34,280 bases of DNA, taken from positions 1-34,280 of the forward strand of contig NZ_SMKZ01000065.1 in the NCBI RefSeq assembly GCF_004349065.1, in the 5' to 3' direction. The position numbers and the translations under genes were made by a program. The notes under the pieces are model-generated. The model had not been told where the DNA came from. It searched no databases and saw only the letters and a list, made by a program, of their open reading frames with translations. How positions within the stretch are numbered: position 1 is the first letter of the stretch; every line of letters starts with the position of its first letter. Of the stretch, positions 22,956 through 34,246 are shown in pieces. This DNA comes from Jiangella asiatica. GTDB lineage: Bacteria; Actinomycetota; Actinomycetes; Jiangellales; Jiangellaceae.

Positions 22956-23858
22956 GTGCTACAGGTGATCGCCCGCGTCCCGGCGAAGATCAATCTGCTG
23001 CTGGCGGTCGGCCCGGTGCGTCCTGACGGCTTTCACGAGCTCGCCACCGTCTTCCATGCCGTGTCCCTCTACGACGAGGTCACCGGCTCGTCCGACGACG
23101 GCGTCAGCGTCACCCTCGGCGGCCCGTACGGGACGCGCGCTCCGGACGGTGACGAAAACCTCGCGGTGCTGGCGGCGCGCGCGCTGGCGCGGCGGGCCCG
23201 GCCCGCCAGGCCGCCGGGCGTGCGGCTGGGCATCCACAAGGAGATCCCGGTGGCGTCCGGCCTGGCCGGCGGCAGCGCCGACGCCGCCGGCGCCCTGCTC
23301 GTCTGCAACCAGCTGTGGGGCCTGCGACTGTCCGACGCCCGACTGGCCATCGTTGCCGCGTCGCTCGGCAGCGACGTGCCGTTCTCGCTGACCGGCGGGA
23401 CGGCTGTCGGCACCGGCCGCGGCGAGAGGCTGCGTCCCGTTCCCGTCGGGGGGCCGCTGCACTGGGTCCTGGCCTTCGCCGACGGGGAGCTGTCGACGCC
23501 GCAGGTGTACCGGCGGTTGGACGAGCTGCGCGCCGAGCGGTCCGCACCGGTGCCCCCGCCCGCGGTGCCCGACGACGTGCTGGCGGCGCTGGCGGCCGTC
23601 GACGCCCCCGCGCTGGCCGGGCTGCTCCACAACGACCTCCAGGAGGCGGCGCTGGCGCTGCGGCCGTCGCTGTCCGACACGCTGCGAGCCGGCGACGAGC
23701 TGGGCGCACTGGCGGGTCTCGTCTCCGGTTCCGGCCCCACGTGTGCCTTCCTGGCCCGCGACGACGCACACGCCGCGGCGCTGGCGTCCGGCCTCGCCGA
23801 GTCGGGCACCTGCGCGGGCGCCGTCGCCGTCGTCGGGCCCGCGCCCCTCGGCACGTGA
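22956..23858 (+). CDS. ispE: 4-diphosphocytidyl-2-C-methyl-D-erythritol kinase
   Basis: GHMP-family kinase of about 300 residues that phosphorylates CDP-methylerythritol in the MEP isoprenoid pathway. Motifs are VPAKINLLLAVGPVRPDGFHEL at the N-terminus, the ATP loop PVASGLAGGSADAAGALL near 90, and LVSGSGPTCAFL near the C-terminus. GTG 22956 (VLQVIARVPAKINL) is preferred: it gives the normal N-terminal length, and TAGCGT (22943-22948) lies 7 nt upstream. GTG 22926, overlapping rsmA by 4 bp, would add 10 residues and is an alternative by coupling. It ends the conserved block. Confidence 0.94.
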   Translation: MLQVIARVPAKINLLLAVGPVRPDGFHELATVFHAVSLYDEVTGSSDDGVSVTLGGPYGTRAPDGDENLAVLAARALARRARPARPPGVRLGIHKEIPVASGLAGGSADAAGALLVCNQLWGLRLSDARLAIVAASLGSDVPFSLTGGTAVGTGRGERLRPVPVGGPLHWVLAFADGELSTPQVYRRLDELRAERSAPVPPPAVPDDVLAALAAVDAPALAGLLHNDLQEAALALRPSLSDTLRAGDELGALAGLVSGSGPTCAFLARDDAHAAALASGLAESGTCAGAVAVVGPAPLGT

Positions 23859-24059
23859 CGTCGCACCCGCCCGTCGACCGTTGACGGCCGCTGACGCCGG
23901 CGGCGGTGGCTGGACGCCGCGCTGGAGCTGGTCAGCCCCGCGCATCCTTGGCGAGCCCGGCTCTGAACGCACCGGATGCCGGGTTGTTGGCTACTACGAC
24001 TCCTTCGACCACGACACGCTTCGATGCGCCGTTCGTGTCGTGCAACGCCGCCTTCCAGT
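23859..24059. other. Intergenic stretch with no confident gene
   Basis: About 200 bp between ispE and the end of the convergent DHFR-like gene. On the minus strand, 23930-24058 reads as an open frame with native-looking codons (VLNWKAALHDTNG, VVVEGVVVANNPASG), but it has no start or complete domain. It could be the tail of a lost gene. It was not recognised. Confidence 0.3.
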
Positions 24060-24680
24060 TCAGGACCGCACGCGGTAGGTCACGTGCGTGACCAGTCTCG
24101 CTGGACGCGCCTTCACCTGCTCGAGCGTCAGCGGCGGCACGCCCTCGAAGAGCCGCGTGCCGGCGCCGAGCGTGAGCGGCACGATGTGCAGGCGCAGCTC
24201 GTCGATCAGGCCGGCGGCGAGGTACTGGTTGATGGTGGTCGCGCCGCCCATGATGGCGACATCGCCGTCGCCGGCCGCCGCGCGTGCCTGTGCCAGCGCC
24301 GACTCGATCCCGTCGGTGACGAAGTGGTACGTGGTGCCGCCCTCCATCGGCTGGGGCTCGCGTGCGTGGTGGGTGAGCACGAAGACCGGGGCGTGGTACG
24401 GCGGATCATCTCCCCACCAGCCGTTCCACTGGCGGTCCCACTCGCCACGCACCGGGCCGAACATGTTGCGCCCCATGATGAATGCGCTGGCGGCGGTCAT
24501 CTCGTCGATCTCTTCCTGGTTCTCCTCGGGGGTCTCGGAGAACCAGGCGTGCAGCCTGTCGCCCCAGCCGTCGCCGCCGTCGTCGCCGAACGGGCGTTGC
24601 TCGGTCTGGTTGAGCCCGGCAGTGTAGCCGTCGGCCGACATGGTGATGCCACAGATCACCCTGCCCGTACCTGCGGTCAT
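24060..24680 (-). CDS. Dihydrofolate-reductase-family protein (RibD C-terminal fold)
   Basis: NAD(P)H-dependent reductase-fold protein of 206 residues. Visible elements are VICGITMSADGYTAG at the N-terminus, ASAFIMGRNMFGPVRGEWD, APVFVLTHHAREP, the nucleotide-binding GDGDVAIMGGATTINQYLAAGLIDELRLHIVPLTLGAGTRLFEG, and a short C-terminal strand. This is the common YyaP/RibD_C-like group, whose substrates are mostly unknown; it is not the housekeeping FolA. ATG 24680 has a strong GAGGAGGA 7 nt upstream, and the longer frame to 24773 is disregarded. A TetR-like dyad lies about 115 bp upstream. Confidence 0.9.
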   Translation of the reverse strand: MTAGTGRVICGITMSADGYTAGLNQTEQRPFGDDGGDGWGDRLHAWFSETPEENQEEIDEMTAASAFIMGRNMFGPVRGEWDRQWNGWWGDDPPYHAPVFVLTHHAREPQPMEGGTTYHFVTDGIESALAQARAAAGDGDVAIMGGATTINQYLAAGLIDELRLHIVPLTLGAGTRLFEGVPPLTLEQVKARPARLVTHVTYRVRS

Positions 24681-24729
24681 TGCCCATTCCTCCTCATAGC
24701 GACCTCCGTCGATTTCGCGGTGAGCTTGC

Positions 24730-24981
24730 GTGACAGGGTTCGCCCGCTTTCCCGATCTGTTTCCGCTGGGCAACTGTTTCCGTCGAGGGACAACTGTGTC
24801 CTACGGATACAATTTTCGCAAGCCTCACTGTGGGCGGGTCCGTCCCGTCGTTGGCTCACCGGACGAGCCGCCGGCGTCGCGCGTTACCCGTGATCCCGAG
24901 TGCCCGATGTGTCACCAGGCGATGTCGACGCACCGGCGCGAGCAGGTGGGTGGGAAGAACAGGCACTACTGCCCGGCGTGA
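24730..24981 (+). CDS. Possible small zinc-ribbon-like protein or remnant
   Basis: The frame ends PECPMCHQAMSTHRREQVGGKNRHYCPA, with CxxC followed by a third Cys near the end, resembling half or all of a zinc ribbon. The only in-frame start upstream is GTG 24730, and the operator-like repeats and promoter lie inside that stretch. So either the gene starts at a non-standard codon after about 24820, or it is a remnant of a longer protein. It lies 15 bp before the ABC-F gene. Function unknown. Confidence 0.3.
   Translation: MTGFARFPDLFPLGNCFRRGTTVSYGYNFRKPHCGRVRPVVGSPDEPPASRVTRDPECPMCHQAMSTHRREQVGGKNRHYCPA
24757..24813. promoter_or_regulatory. Repeated operator-like region with TetR-type dyad and -10 TACAAT
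   Basis: Three tandem units begin CTGTTTCC, CTGTTTCC and CTGTGTCC at 24757, 24774 and 24794, each ending in CAA (17, 20 and 19 bp). The third contains TGTGTCC-TAC-GGATACA (24795-24811), an inverted repeat with one mismatch like many TetR-family operators. An overlapping dyad GGACA-ACTG-TGTCC lies at 24788-24801. A plus-strand -10 TACAAT (24808-24813) overlaps the dyad. The site could control the DHFR-like gene, the ABC-F gene, or both. Confidence 0.5.
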
Positions 24982-24996
24982 GAAACTGGTGTCGAC

Positions 24997-26748
<1,752 letters not shown>

Positions 26749-26755
26749 GAGTCAA

Positions 26756-26795
26756 GGCGCATGGCTACGCGCCGGCCGGGTAGTCGGTCCGGCAG
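26756..26795. terminator. Possible terminator hairpins between ABC-F and M23 genes
   Basis: Two adjacent hairpins: GGCGC-N8-GCGCC (26756-26773) and an imperfect GCCGGCC...GGTCCGGC (26771-26793). They lie just after the ABC-F stop, in a 76-bp convergent gap. No U-tract. Confidence 0.45.
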
Positions 26796-26824
26796 TGAGA
26801 ACGTGCGGTGAAGGAGGCGATGCG

Positions 26825-27562
26825 TCAGATGCCGATGCCCTGCTCCTCGAGCCAGGTGCGGGGGTTGACCGGGTCGCCGCCGTCGGGGTGGACCTCGAGG
26901 TGCAGGTGCGGACCGGTGGAGTTGCCGGTGGAGCCGACCTGACCGATGACCTCGCCGGGCGCTACCTCGCCGGAGCGGAGCACGAACCGCGAGAGGTGGC
27001 AGTACCAGACGACGGTGCCGTCCCAGTGCTCGATCGCGATCTTGTTGCCGTACGGGCCGTCGTACTCGGCGAAGACGATCTCGCCGGAGGAGATGGCGCG
27101 AACCTCGGTGCCAGTCGGGGCGGCGAAGTCCAGGCCGGTGTGGCGGTTGCTCCACATGGAGCCGCCGGCGCCGAAGCCCGCGCTGATGCGGTAGTCCGAC
27201 AGCGGGGCCAGCCAGCGTTTGGCCTCCCGCTCGGCGCGTGCCGCAGCCTCGGCCGCTTCGACGCGCTGCTGCTCGACGATGCGCGTGTGCGCTTCCTGAG
27301 CGGTCTCGGTGGCCTCGGCGGTGAGCGACTGCTCGGCCGCGGCGAGGGTGTCCAGGGCGCCTCCACTGGAGGCGGCGACCTGCCCCTGCGGGCGCTGCGC
27401 GATCGCGTTGAGATCCTCGGGGTCGGTTGGCGAGCCGGCCGCATGTGGCATGGCCAGAGCGCCGGAAGCCGCTGCCGCAACAGCTACGGAACCGACCACC
27501 GACGGGACACTGACGTGCCTGCGGCGGCTACGGTGACGCCCGCTGCCGGAGCGTTGCGACAC
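26825..27562 (-). CDS. Secreted M23 (LytM-type) peptidase
   Basis: Wall-active zinc endopeptidase of about 245 residues. It has a basic N-terminus (RHRSRRRHVS), a signal or anchor segment (VVGSVAVAAAASGALAMPHAAG) and a helical Ala/Glu-rich region (about 55-120, likely coiled coil). The M23 domain follows, with zinc ligands in NRHTGLDFAAP (H, D) and HLHLEV, plus WYCHLSRF. All catalytic residues are present, so it is probably active rather than an EnvC-like activator. GTG 27562 is chosen because GAAAGG lies about 7 nt upstream; ATG 27586 has no ribosome-binding site. A promoter TTGGCA-N17-TTATCG (complement of 27627-27599) precedes it. Confidence 0.88.
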   Translation of the reverse strand: MSQRSGSGRHRSRRRHVSVPSVVGSVAVAAAASGALAMPHAAGSPTDPEDLNAIAQRPQGQVAASSGGALDTLAAAEQSLTAEATETAQEAHTRIVEQQRVEAAEAAARAEREAKRWLAPLSDYRISAGFGAGGSMWSNRHTGLDFAAPTGTEVRAISSGEIVFAEYDGPYGNKIAIEHWDGTVVWYCHLSRFVLRSGEVAPGEVIGQVGSTGNSTGPHLHLEVHPDGGDPVNPRTWLEEQGIGI

Positions 27563-27598
27563 GCCAGAACCTTTCACCGGAGACATGGACTCGGAGGA

Positions 27599-27627
27599 CG
27601 ATAACCGCCCCCTAGGGGTCCTGCCAA
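27599..27627 (-). promoter_or_regulatory. Promoter of the M23 peptidase gene
   Basis: On the minus strand, TTGGCA (27627-27622) and TTATCG (27604-27599) are separated by 17 bp. The predicted start near 27592 gives a leader of about 30 nt to GTG 27562. Confidence 0.5.
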
Positions 27628-27773
27628 ACGCCCCCGCCCAGGCGTTTCCGGTGATGATCACGGTCTGTGACGGTGGAAACGCGGGGCGTGACCTCGTGAT
27701 CAGGCCGTGACCTCGAAGGACGACGGTTCCTTGATCGACCTTGAGGTTGGACGTTCGGTGACTCTCTGTGACA

Positions 27774-27789
27774 TGTGATCTGCGTCACA
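27774..27789. promoter_or_regulatory. Perfect CRP/FNR-family box
   Basis: TGTGA-TCTGCG-TCACA matches the actinobacterial Crp consensus exactly. It lies in the roughly 400-bp gap between the M23 gene (start 27562) and the IcmB-like gene (start 27962). The latter is the more likely target because its metabolism links to carbon supply. The rest of this gap shows no gene. Confidence 0.7.
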
Positions 27790-27961
27790 TTTGCCGTCTT
27801 CTCATCCAGGCGGTTGAGGTCCATCATCCGGACGGCTGGTGGCCCGTCGGCCACCTGGCGTTCGCCTTCCGGACACCGTGCACCCGCCGAGGCGTCTATC
27901 GCGGTCACGGCGAGTTACTGTGCAGTCAGCCGTCGGAACAGAGCCGCTCCTGGAGGTAGTC

Positions 27962-28375
27962 ATGGCAGAGGGTCGTCCACTGCGGGTCGTAGTGGCCAAG
28001 CCCGGTCTCGATGGCCACGACCGCGGCGCCAAGATCGTGGCCCGTGCGTTGCGTGACGCCGGCGTCGAGGTCATCTACACCGGCCTGCACCAGACTCCGG
28101 AGCAGATCGTCGAGGCCGCAGTCCAGGAGGACGCCGACGCCGTCGGCCTGTCCATCCTCTCCGGCGCGCACATGACCCTGTTCAAGCGGGTCCTCGAGCT
28201 GCTGGCCGAGCGCGACGCCTCCGACATCGTCGTCTTCGGCGGTGGCATCATCCCCGAGGCCGACATCCCGCCGCTGACCGAGCTGGGTGTCGCCAAGGTC
28301 TTCACCCCCGGCGCGCCCACCCAGGACATCGTCGCCTGGGTCCACTCCCTCCGCGACCGCGCCGAGGCCTCCTGA
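27962..28375 (+). CDS. Cobalamin-binding small subunit of acyl-CoA mutase (IcmB/MCM C-terminal type)
   Basis: Stand-alone B12-binding domain of 137 residues with the DxHxxG signature in [12 protein letters not shown] (His binds cobalt from below), then [23 protein letters not shown] and [15 protein letters not shown]. Its size and sequence type match IcmB, the small subunit of isobutyryl-CoA mutase, which interconverts isobutyryl- and n-butyryl-CoA. Free subunits can also serve other mutases such as ethylmalonyl- or 2-hydroxyisobutyryl-CoA mutase. The large subunit is not in the window. GGAGGT lies about 6 nt before ATG 27962. A perfect CRP-type box lies 170 bp upstream. No cobalamin riboswitch was found. 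Confidence 0.92.
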   Translation: MAEGRPLRVVVAKPGLDGHDRGAKIVARALRDAGVEVIYTGLHQTPEQIVEAAVQEDADAVGLSILSGAHMTLFKRVLELLAERDASDIVVFGGGIIPEADIPPLTELGVAKVFTPGAPTQDIVAWVHSLRDRAEAS

Positions 28376-28453
28376 CCCCGTAGCACTACCCGCCTCGCCC
28401 GCTCGCGTGGCCGGCCTCGGGCCCAGCCTCTCGTGTTGCTCATGGCCTAGAGA

Positions 28454-28520
28454 CATCACCAAGCGTTCTCGCGCCTCACCAGGCTTGCAAGCATGGTGAA
28501 GCACACACAATCCTCGTGAT
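28454..28520. repeat. Palindromic element B, copy 3 (diverged)
   Basis: About 49 bp align with the reverse complement of 4735-4783 at roughly three quarters identity, sharing ACATCACCA at the start, GCCTCAC-AGGCTTG in the core and AGCATGGTG at the end. Orientation is that of copy 2. It lies in the gap between the IcmB-like gene and the large secreted enzyme. It has no partner nearby. Confidence 0.55.
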
Positions 28521-28632
28521 TTCCCGCCGGGCTAGTCCGATTCTGTCCGCTGTCGGTAAGGTTTGCCGGAAATTCACCGGTATGCGACTCGGCGCTCGGT
28601 CGTGGGTCGTCCGACACCGATGAGGTGGCTCC

Positions 28633-31600
28633 GTGTTGAATCGACGCGCTCGCGTGATCATCCCCGCCGCCGTCACCGCGCTGATCGCAGCCGCCACCGC
28701 GGTCACGACGCCGACAGCGGTGGCGGTCGATCCGGACGACCTGACCAGGCCGGGGGAGTCGGTCCTGGTCGAGACCGGCAACGAGACGATCGCACCGGGG
28801 ATGGAGCTCACCACGTTCTCCCGGCTGGAGGACGGCGGCTGGAACGCCGGCTCGGTCCTGGAGGTCGACCTCGACGCCGGTGTCACGCTCGACTACCAGT
28901 ACTCGGGTGAGGTCACGCGGACGGCCACGGTGCGGTCTCTCGCCGAGGCGAGCGGCGCGACCGCCGCCATCAACGGCGACTTCTACGACATCAACAACTC
29001 CAACGCTCCGCTGGGCGCCGGGGTCAGCCGCGACGAGGGCATGGTCACCGCGCCGACGGCGGGCCACGAGAACGCGCTCGCCGTGTCCAGCGAGGGAGCG
29101 GTCCAGCTGGCGCAGGTGTTCCTGGAGGGCACGGCGGTCACCGGCGACGGCGTCAGCCTGCGGCTCGCGGGCGTCAATACCTTCCGGCTCCCAGCCGACG
29201 GCATCGGCGTCTTCACGTCCGCGTGGGGCGAGTACACCCGCGCGAACACCGTGGACGGGGCCGCCGGCAAGGCCGAGGTGGCCGTCGTCGACGGCGTCGT
29301 GACCGCGGTCGGCACCACGCTCGGTGTCGGCCCGATCGCCGCGGACACCATGATCCTGGTGGGACGCGACGCCGGCGCGGCCGCGCTGCTGGAGCTGCAG
29401 CCGGGTGACACCGTGGACGTCACCTACGCGCCCCGGTCCGACCTCGGCGAGGTGGCGGTGGCCGTCGGCGGCAACCACATGCTCGTCGACGACGGCGTCC
29501 AGCGCACGTTCACCGACACCGAGCCGGCCGCGCGGTCCGCCGTCGGGCTGTCGGAGGACGGCCGCACCATGTATCTGGTGTCGATCGACGGCAAGCAGGC
29601 GCACTCGCGCGGCATGACGCTCACCGAGACCGCCGAGGTCATGCACGACCTCGGTGCGTACGACGCGCTGAACATCGACGGCGGCGGATCGTCCACGCTG
29701 GTGGTCCGCGACCCGGCCACCGACGACCACGCCGTCGTCAACAGCCCGTCCGACGGCAGCGAGCGCTCGGTCTCCAACGGGCTGGCGCTGTTCGCCGCCG
29801 AGGGTTCCGGCGAGCTCGACGGGTTCCGCGTCACCGCGGGCGCCGTCACCTCCGACCCCGACGGCACCGCCGACGGGTACAGCGACGACGGCATCGACCG
29901 GGTGTTCCCCGGACTGACCCGGACGGTCCAGGCGCTCGGGCACGACGAGACCTACGCTCCGGTCGCGGCCCGGCCGCGCTGGCAGAGCTCGGATCGCCGC
30001 GTCGCGACCGTGACCCGTGACGCCGACGGCACCGCCACCGTCACCGGCGTCCGGCCCGGCGAGGCGGACATCGAGGCGAGCCTGCTCGGCGCCGACGGCG
30101 AGGTCGAGATCACCGTGCTCGGCGAGCTGCGCCACATCGAGCCGACCGCCACGCTGGTCCCGCTGGGCGGCGCCGACGACACCGGCCGGGTCGAGCTGAC
30201 CGGCTACGACGTCGACGGCTACCGGGCGCCGATCGAGCCGGCGGACGTGACGGTGGCCGGGGTCGACGGCGTGGTGGAGCTCGTGCCCGACGGCGACGGG
30301 TTCAGCGTGCGGCCGCTGACGGACAACGGCTCGGCCCTGGTGAGGCTCGAGGCCGCCGGCGTCGAGACCAGTGTCGCGGTGACGATCGGCCTGGAGGAGG
30401 TCACCGTCGCCGACTTCGCCGACGCCGCGGACTGGACCGTCGCGTTCGCGCGGGCGACCGGTACCATCGCGCCGGCCCAGGGCCCGGACGGCCGCGATGC
30501 GGTGGAGCTGACCTACGACTTCACCGGCCCCAACACCCGGGCCGCCTATGCGATGCCGCCGGCGCAGTTCTCCATGCCGGGACAGCCGCAGGCCGTCAAC
30601 GCCTGGGTCGAAGGCGACGGGCAGGGCACCTGGATCCGGATGCGTGTCTACGACCGCAACGGCACACTGCTCACGCTCAACGGCGGCTACACGACGTTCA
30701 CCGGCTGGCAGCAGCTCACGTTCCCGGTGCCGCCGGGCACCGAGTACCCCTTGACCTTCCGCGACATCTACGCCGTCGAAGCCTCCGGTGCGCGCAGCTA
30801 CCACGGCACGACGTCGTTCAGCGACATCAGCGTCGAGATCGCGCCGGAGGTGGACCTGCCCGTCGAGGACCGGTTCGAGGACCCCGTCATCGTCACGAAC
30901 GGCACCGTCGACGACGCCGCCCAGCAGATCGCGGTCATGAGCGACTCGCAGTTCGTCGGCCGCGACCCCGGCAGCGACATCGTCGCCGCCGCTCGGCGCA
31001 CGCTCCAGGAGATCGTCGCCGCCGACCCGGACGCCCTGGTCATCAACGGCGACCTGGTCGACGAGGCGGCGCCGATCGACTTCGACCTGGCCCGGCAGGT
31101 GCTCGACGAGGAACTGGCCGGCGTCGACTTCCCCTGGTACTACGTGCCCGGCAACCACGAGGTGCAGGGCGGCCCGATCGACAACTTCGTCGCCGAGTTC
31201 GGTGCCACCCAGAACACCGTCGACATCGAGACCGACGACGGCACCACCCGGATCATCACCCTGAACTCCGCGTTCGGGACGCTGCGCGGCGGTGGCTTCG
31301 ACCAGATCGCCCAGCTGCGCGCCGGTCTGGACGAGGCCGCAGCGGACCCTGAAGTCACCGGGGTGCTGGTCTTCGCCCACCACCCGCCGAACGACCCGCT
31401 GCCGACGGCGAACAGCCAGCTCGCCGACCGGCGCGAGGCCGCGATGCTCGAGACGTGGTTGGCCGACTTCGAGGCCGCCAGTGGCAAGTCCGCGGCGTTC
31501 GTCGGCGCGCACGCCGGGGTGTTCGACGCCAGCTCCGTCGACGGGGTCCCGTTCCTGGTGAACGGCAACTCCGGCAAGGGCCCGGCCAGCACCCCGGACC

Positions 31601-31989
31601 ACGGCGGCTTCACCGGATGGACGATGCTCGGCCTGGAGCCGTCTCACGGCGACCACGGCGACGACGACGCCTGGCTGCGGGCCGAGGTCATCGCGCGGGT
31701 CGACGCGATCGCGCTGGATGTCCCGGCGACGCTCGCCGTCGGGGCGACCGGTTCCGTTTCGGCCACCGTCGACCAGGACGGCGTGCGTACCGTGCCCGTC
31801 CAGTGGCCGGTGTCGGCGCTGTGGGGTGGCGACGGCGTCCACGTCGGCGCCCCGGCGGATGCCCCGCGGGACGCCGTTGTCGCCGTCGACCCGGCCGCCG
31901 GCACGATCCAGGGCTTGCGGTCCGGGACGGCCACAGTCACCGTCACGGTCAACGGCTGGACGGCCACGCGGGACGTCACCGTCGGCTGA
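28633..31989 (+). CDS. Large secreted phosphodiester glycosidase (NAGPA domain) / metallophosphoesterase fusion
   Basis: Exported protein of 1118 residues. A Sec signal peptide (about 1-31, cut after AVA) comes first. A NAGPA-type phosphodiester glycosidase domain follows (about 90-395), with INGDFYD near 113 and [12 protein letters not shown] near 346-358. Bacterial Ig-like repeats lie at about 400-590 and a jelly-roll-like module at about 590-745. A calcineurin-like metallophosphoesterase domain (about 760-1010) has [28 protein letters not shown] and VGAHAG. A final Big_2-like repeat ends in a Thr/Val-rich strand. The two enzymes could remove sugar-phosphodiester and then phosphate from wall glycopolymers or host glycans. 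The first phosphatase motif has Gln for the usual His, and the last is reduced. GTG 28633 has GAGGTGG upstream. It appears monocistronic. Confidence 0.88.
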   Translation: MLNRRARVIIPAAVTALIAAATAVTTPTAVAVDPDDLTRPGESVLVETGNETIAPGMELTTFSRLEDGGWNAGSVLEVDLDAGVTLDYQYSGEVTRTATVRSLAEASGATAAINGDFYDINNSNAPLGAGVSRDEGMVTAPTAGHENALAVSSEGAVQLAQVFLEGTAVTGDGVSLRLAGVNTFRLPADGIGVFTSAWGEYTRANTVDGAAGKAEVAVVDGVVTAVGTTLGVGPIAADTMILVGRDAGAAALLELQPGDTVDVTYAPRSDLGEVAVAVGGNHMLVDDGVQRTFTDTEPAARSAVGLSEDGRTMYLVSIDGKQAHSRGMTLTETAEVMHDLGAYDALNIDGGGSSTLVVRDPATDDHAVVNSPSDGSERSVSNGLALFAAEGSGELDGFRVTAGAVTSDPDGTADGYSDDGIDRVFPGLTRTVQALGHDETYAPVAARPRWQSSDRRVATVTRDADGTATVTGVRPGEADIEASLLGADGEVEITVLGELRHIEPTATLVPLGGADDTGRVELTGYDVDGYRAPIEPADVTVAGVDGVVELVPDGDGFSVRPLTDNGSALVRLEAAGVETSVAVTIGLEEVTVADFADAADWTVAFARATGTIAPAQGPDGRDAVELTYDFTGPNTRAAYAMPPAQFSMPGQPQAVNAWVEGDGQGTWIRMRVYDRNGTLLTLNGGYTTFTGWQQLTFPVPPGTEYPLTFRDIYAVEASGARSYHGTTSFSDISVEIAPEVDLPVEDRFEDPVIVTNGTVDDAAQQIAVMSDSQFVGRDPGSDIVAAARRTLQEIVAADPDALVINGDLVDEAAPIDFDLARQVLDEELAGVDFPWYYVPGNHEVQGGPIDNFVAEFGATQNTVDIETDDGTTRIITLNSAFGTLRGGGFDQIAQLRAGLDEAAADPEVTGVLVFAHHPPNDPLPTANSQLADRREAAMLETWLADFEAASGKSAAFVGAHAGVFDASSVDGVPFLVNGNSGKGPASTPDHGGFTGWTMLGLEPSHGDHGDDDAWLRAEVIARVDAIALDVPATLAVGATGSVSATVDQDGVRTVPVQWPVSALWGGDGVHVGAPADAPRDAVVAVDPAAGTIQGLRSGTATVTVTVNGWTATRDVTVG

Positions 31990-32065
31990 TCACCGGGAGG
32001 GCGCGTCGGCCGTCGCGGCGAGCGGGATAGGCTGCGCTCGGACCGAGACTGAAGGATGGATTCGC

Positions 32066-33253
32066 GTGGACCTGATGGAGTACCAGGCGAAGGAGCTCTT
32101 CGCCAAGCACGGAGTACCGGTGCTGCCGGGAACCGTGGTCGAGACCGCTGATGCCGCCCGGGACGCCGCGGCCGCGATCGGCGGCCAGGTCGTCGTCAAG
32201 GCGCAGGTGAAGACCGGCGGGCGCGGCAAGGCCGGCGGCGTGAAGCTGGCCGAGGACCCGGACGAGGCGGCCGAGAAGGCCGGGGCGATCCTCGGCATGG
32301 ACATCAAGGGCCACCAGGTCCACCGGGTGCTCGTCACCCTGGCCAGCGATATCGCGGAGGAGTACTACGTCTCCTTCCTGCTCGACCGCGCCAACCGCAC
32401 GTACCTGGCGATGGCCAGCGTCGAGGGCGGCGTGGAGATCGAGCAGCTTGCGGTCGAGCGGCCGCAGGCCCTGGCGCGCATCCCCGTCGACGCCCTGACC
32501 GGTGTCGACACGGCGAAGGCAGCCGAGATCGCCGATGCGGCAGGGTTCAGCGCCGACGTTCGCGACCAGGTCGTCGCGCTGCTGCAGACGCTGTGGACGG
32601 TGTTCACCAGGGAGGACGCCACGCTCGTGGAGGTCAACCCGCTGGTGAAGACGCCGGACGGGAAGGTCGTCGCGCTGGACGGCAAGGTCAGCCTCGACGA
32701 CAACGCCGAGTTCCGGCACGAGGACCACGCGGCGTTCGAGGACAAGGCCGCCGCCGACCCGCTCGAGGCTCGGGCCAAGGAGAAGGACCTCAACTACGTC
32801 AAGTTGTCCGGCGAGGTCGGCATCATCGGCAACGGCGCGGGCCTGGTCATGTCGACGCTGGACGTCGTCGCGTACGCCGGCGAGCAGGTGGGCGGCGTGA
32901 AACCGGCCAACTTCCTCGATATCGGTGGCGGCGCGTCGGCGGAGGTCATGGCCAACGGGCTGGAGATCATCCTGTCCGACGACGAGGTCAAGAGCGTCTT
33001 CGTCAACGTTTTCGGCGGCATCACCGCGTGCGACGCCGTCGCCAACGGCATCGTGCACGCGTTCGAGCTGCTCGAGAGCCGCGGCGACCAGGTGACCAAA
33101 CCGCTGGTCGTCCGCCTGGACGGCAACAATGCCGAGGAGGGCCGCCGCATCCTGTCCGAGTTCGCCGCGAAGGCGCCGGAAGGGCTGATCGAGCAGGTCG
33201 ACACGATGGACGGCGCCGCGCGACGCGCGGCCGAGCTCGCGGCAGCGAAGTAG
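32066..33253 (+). CDS. sucC: Succinate-CoA ligase (ADP-forming) beta subunit
   Basis: Beta subunit (395 residues) of succinyl-CoA synthetase, which makes ATP or GTP from succinyl-CoA in the TCA cycle. It has an ATP-grasp domain ([19 protein letters not shown], then [20 protein letters not shown]) and a C-terminal CoA-ligase domain ([41 protein letters not shown]). GTG 32066 is preferred, with GAAGGA 9 nt upstream and the N-terminus matching the family; ATG 32075 is three codons inside. It is followed after 14 bp by sucD. Confidence 0.96.
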   Translation: MDLMEYQAKELFAKHGVPVLPGTVVETADAARDAAAAIGGQVVVKAQVKTGGRGKAGGVKLAEDPDEAAEKAGAILGMDIKGHQVHRVLVTLASDIAEEYYVSFLLDRANRTYLAMASVEGGVEIEQLAVERPQALARIPVDALTGVDTAKAAEIADAAGFSADVRDQVVALLQTLWTVFTREDATLVEVNPLVKTPDGKVVALDGKVSLDDNAEFRHEDHAAFEDKAAADPLEARAKEKDLNYVKLSGEVGIIGNGAGLVMSTLDVVAYAGEQVGGVKPANFLDIGGGASAEVMANGLEIILSDDEVKSVFVNVFGGITACDAVANGIVHAFELLESRGDQVTKPLVVRLDGNNAEEGRRILSEFAAKAPEGLIEQVDTMDGAARRAAELAAAK

Positions 33254-33267
33254 GGGCGACGGCAACC

Positions 33268-34170
<903 letters not shown>

Positions 34171-34179
34171 GCAGTCCCG

Positions 34180-34246
34180 CCCGTTGATCATGGAGAAGTT
34201 CATGATCCATCGGTCGGGGAACCTGACCTAGTCCATGATCAACGGG
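34180..34246. repeat. Palindromic element D after sucD (possible terminator)
   Basis: Perfect 15-bp arms CCCGTTGATCATGGA (34180-34194) and TCCATGATCAACGGG (34232-34246) around a 37-nt loop. An inner hairpin GATCATG/CATGATC (34186-34192, 34201-34207) competes with it. The arms resemble the right and left arms of element A (CCGTTGATGATCATGG) in reverse order, lacking three bases. It starts 10 bp after the sucD stop, so termination is a likely effect. Confidence 0.75.

Noticed and set aside
27648-27665. GTGATGATCACGG near the M23 promoter as a fifth A element
   Set aside because: Only one element end is present, with no inverted partner. This is too short to separate from chance.
27790-27961. 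Cobalamin riboswitch before the IcmB-like gene
   Set aside because: No B12-box-like sequence or matching hairpins are visible. The gene uses B12 as cofactor and need not be B12-repressed.
28456-31842. Very long open frame (1128 codons) antisense to the large secreted enzyme
   Set aside because: Its protein is rich in Arg, Asp, Gly and Val without any domain, while the sense strand has a signal peptide, ordered domains and a ribosome-binding site. It is a mirror frame of GC-rich codon usage.
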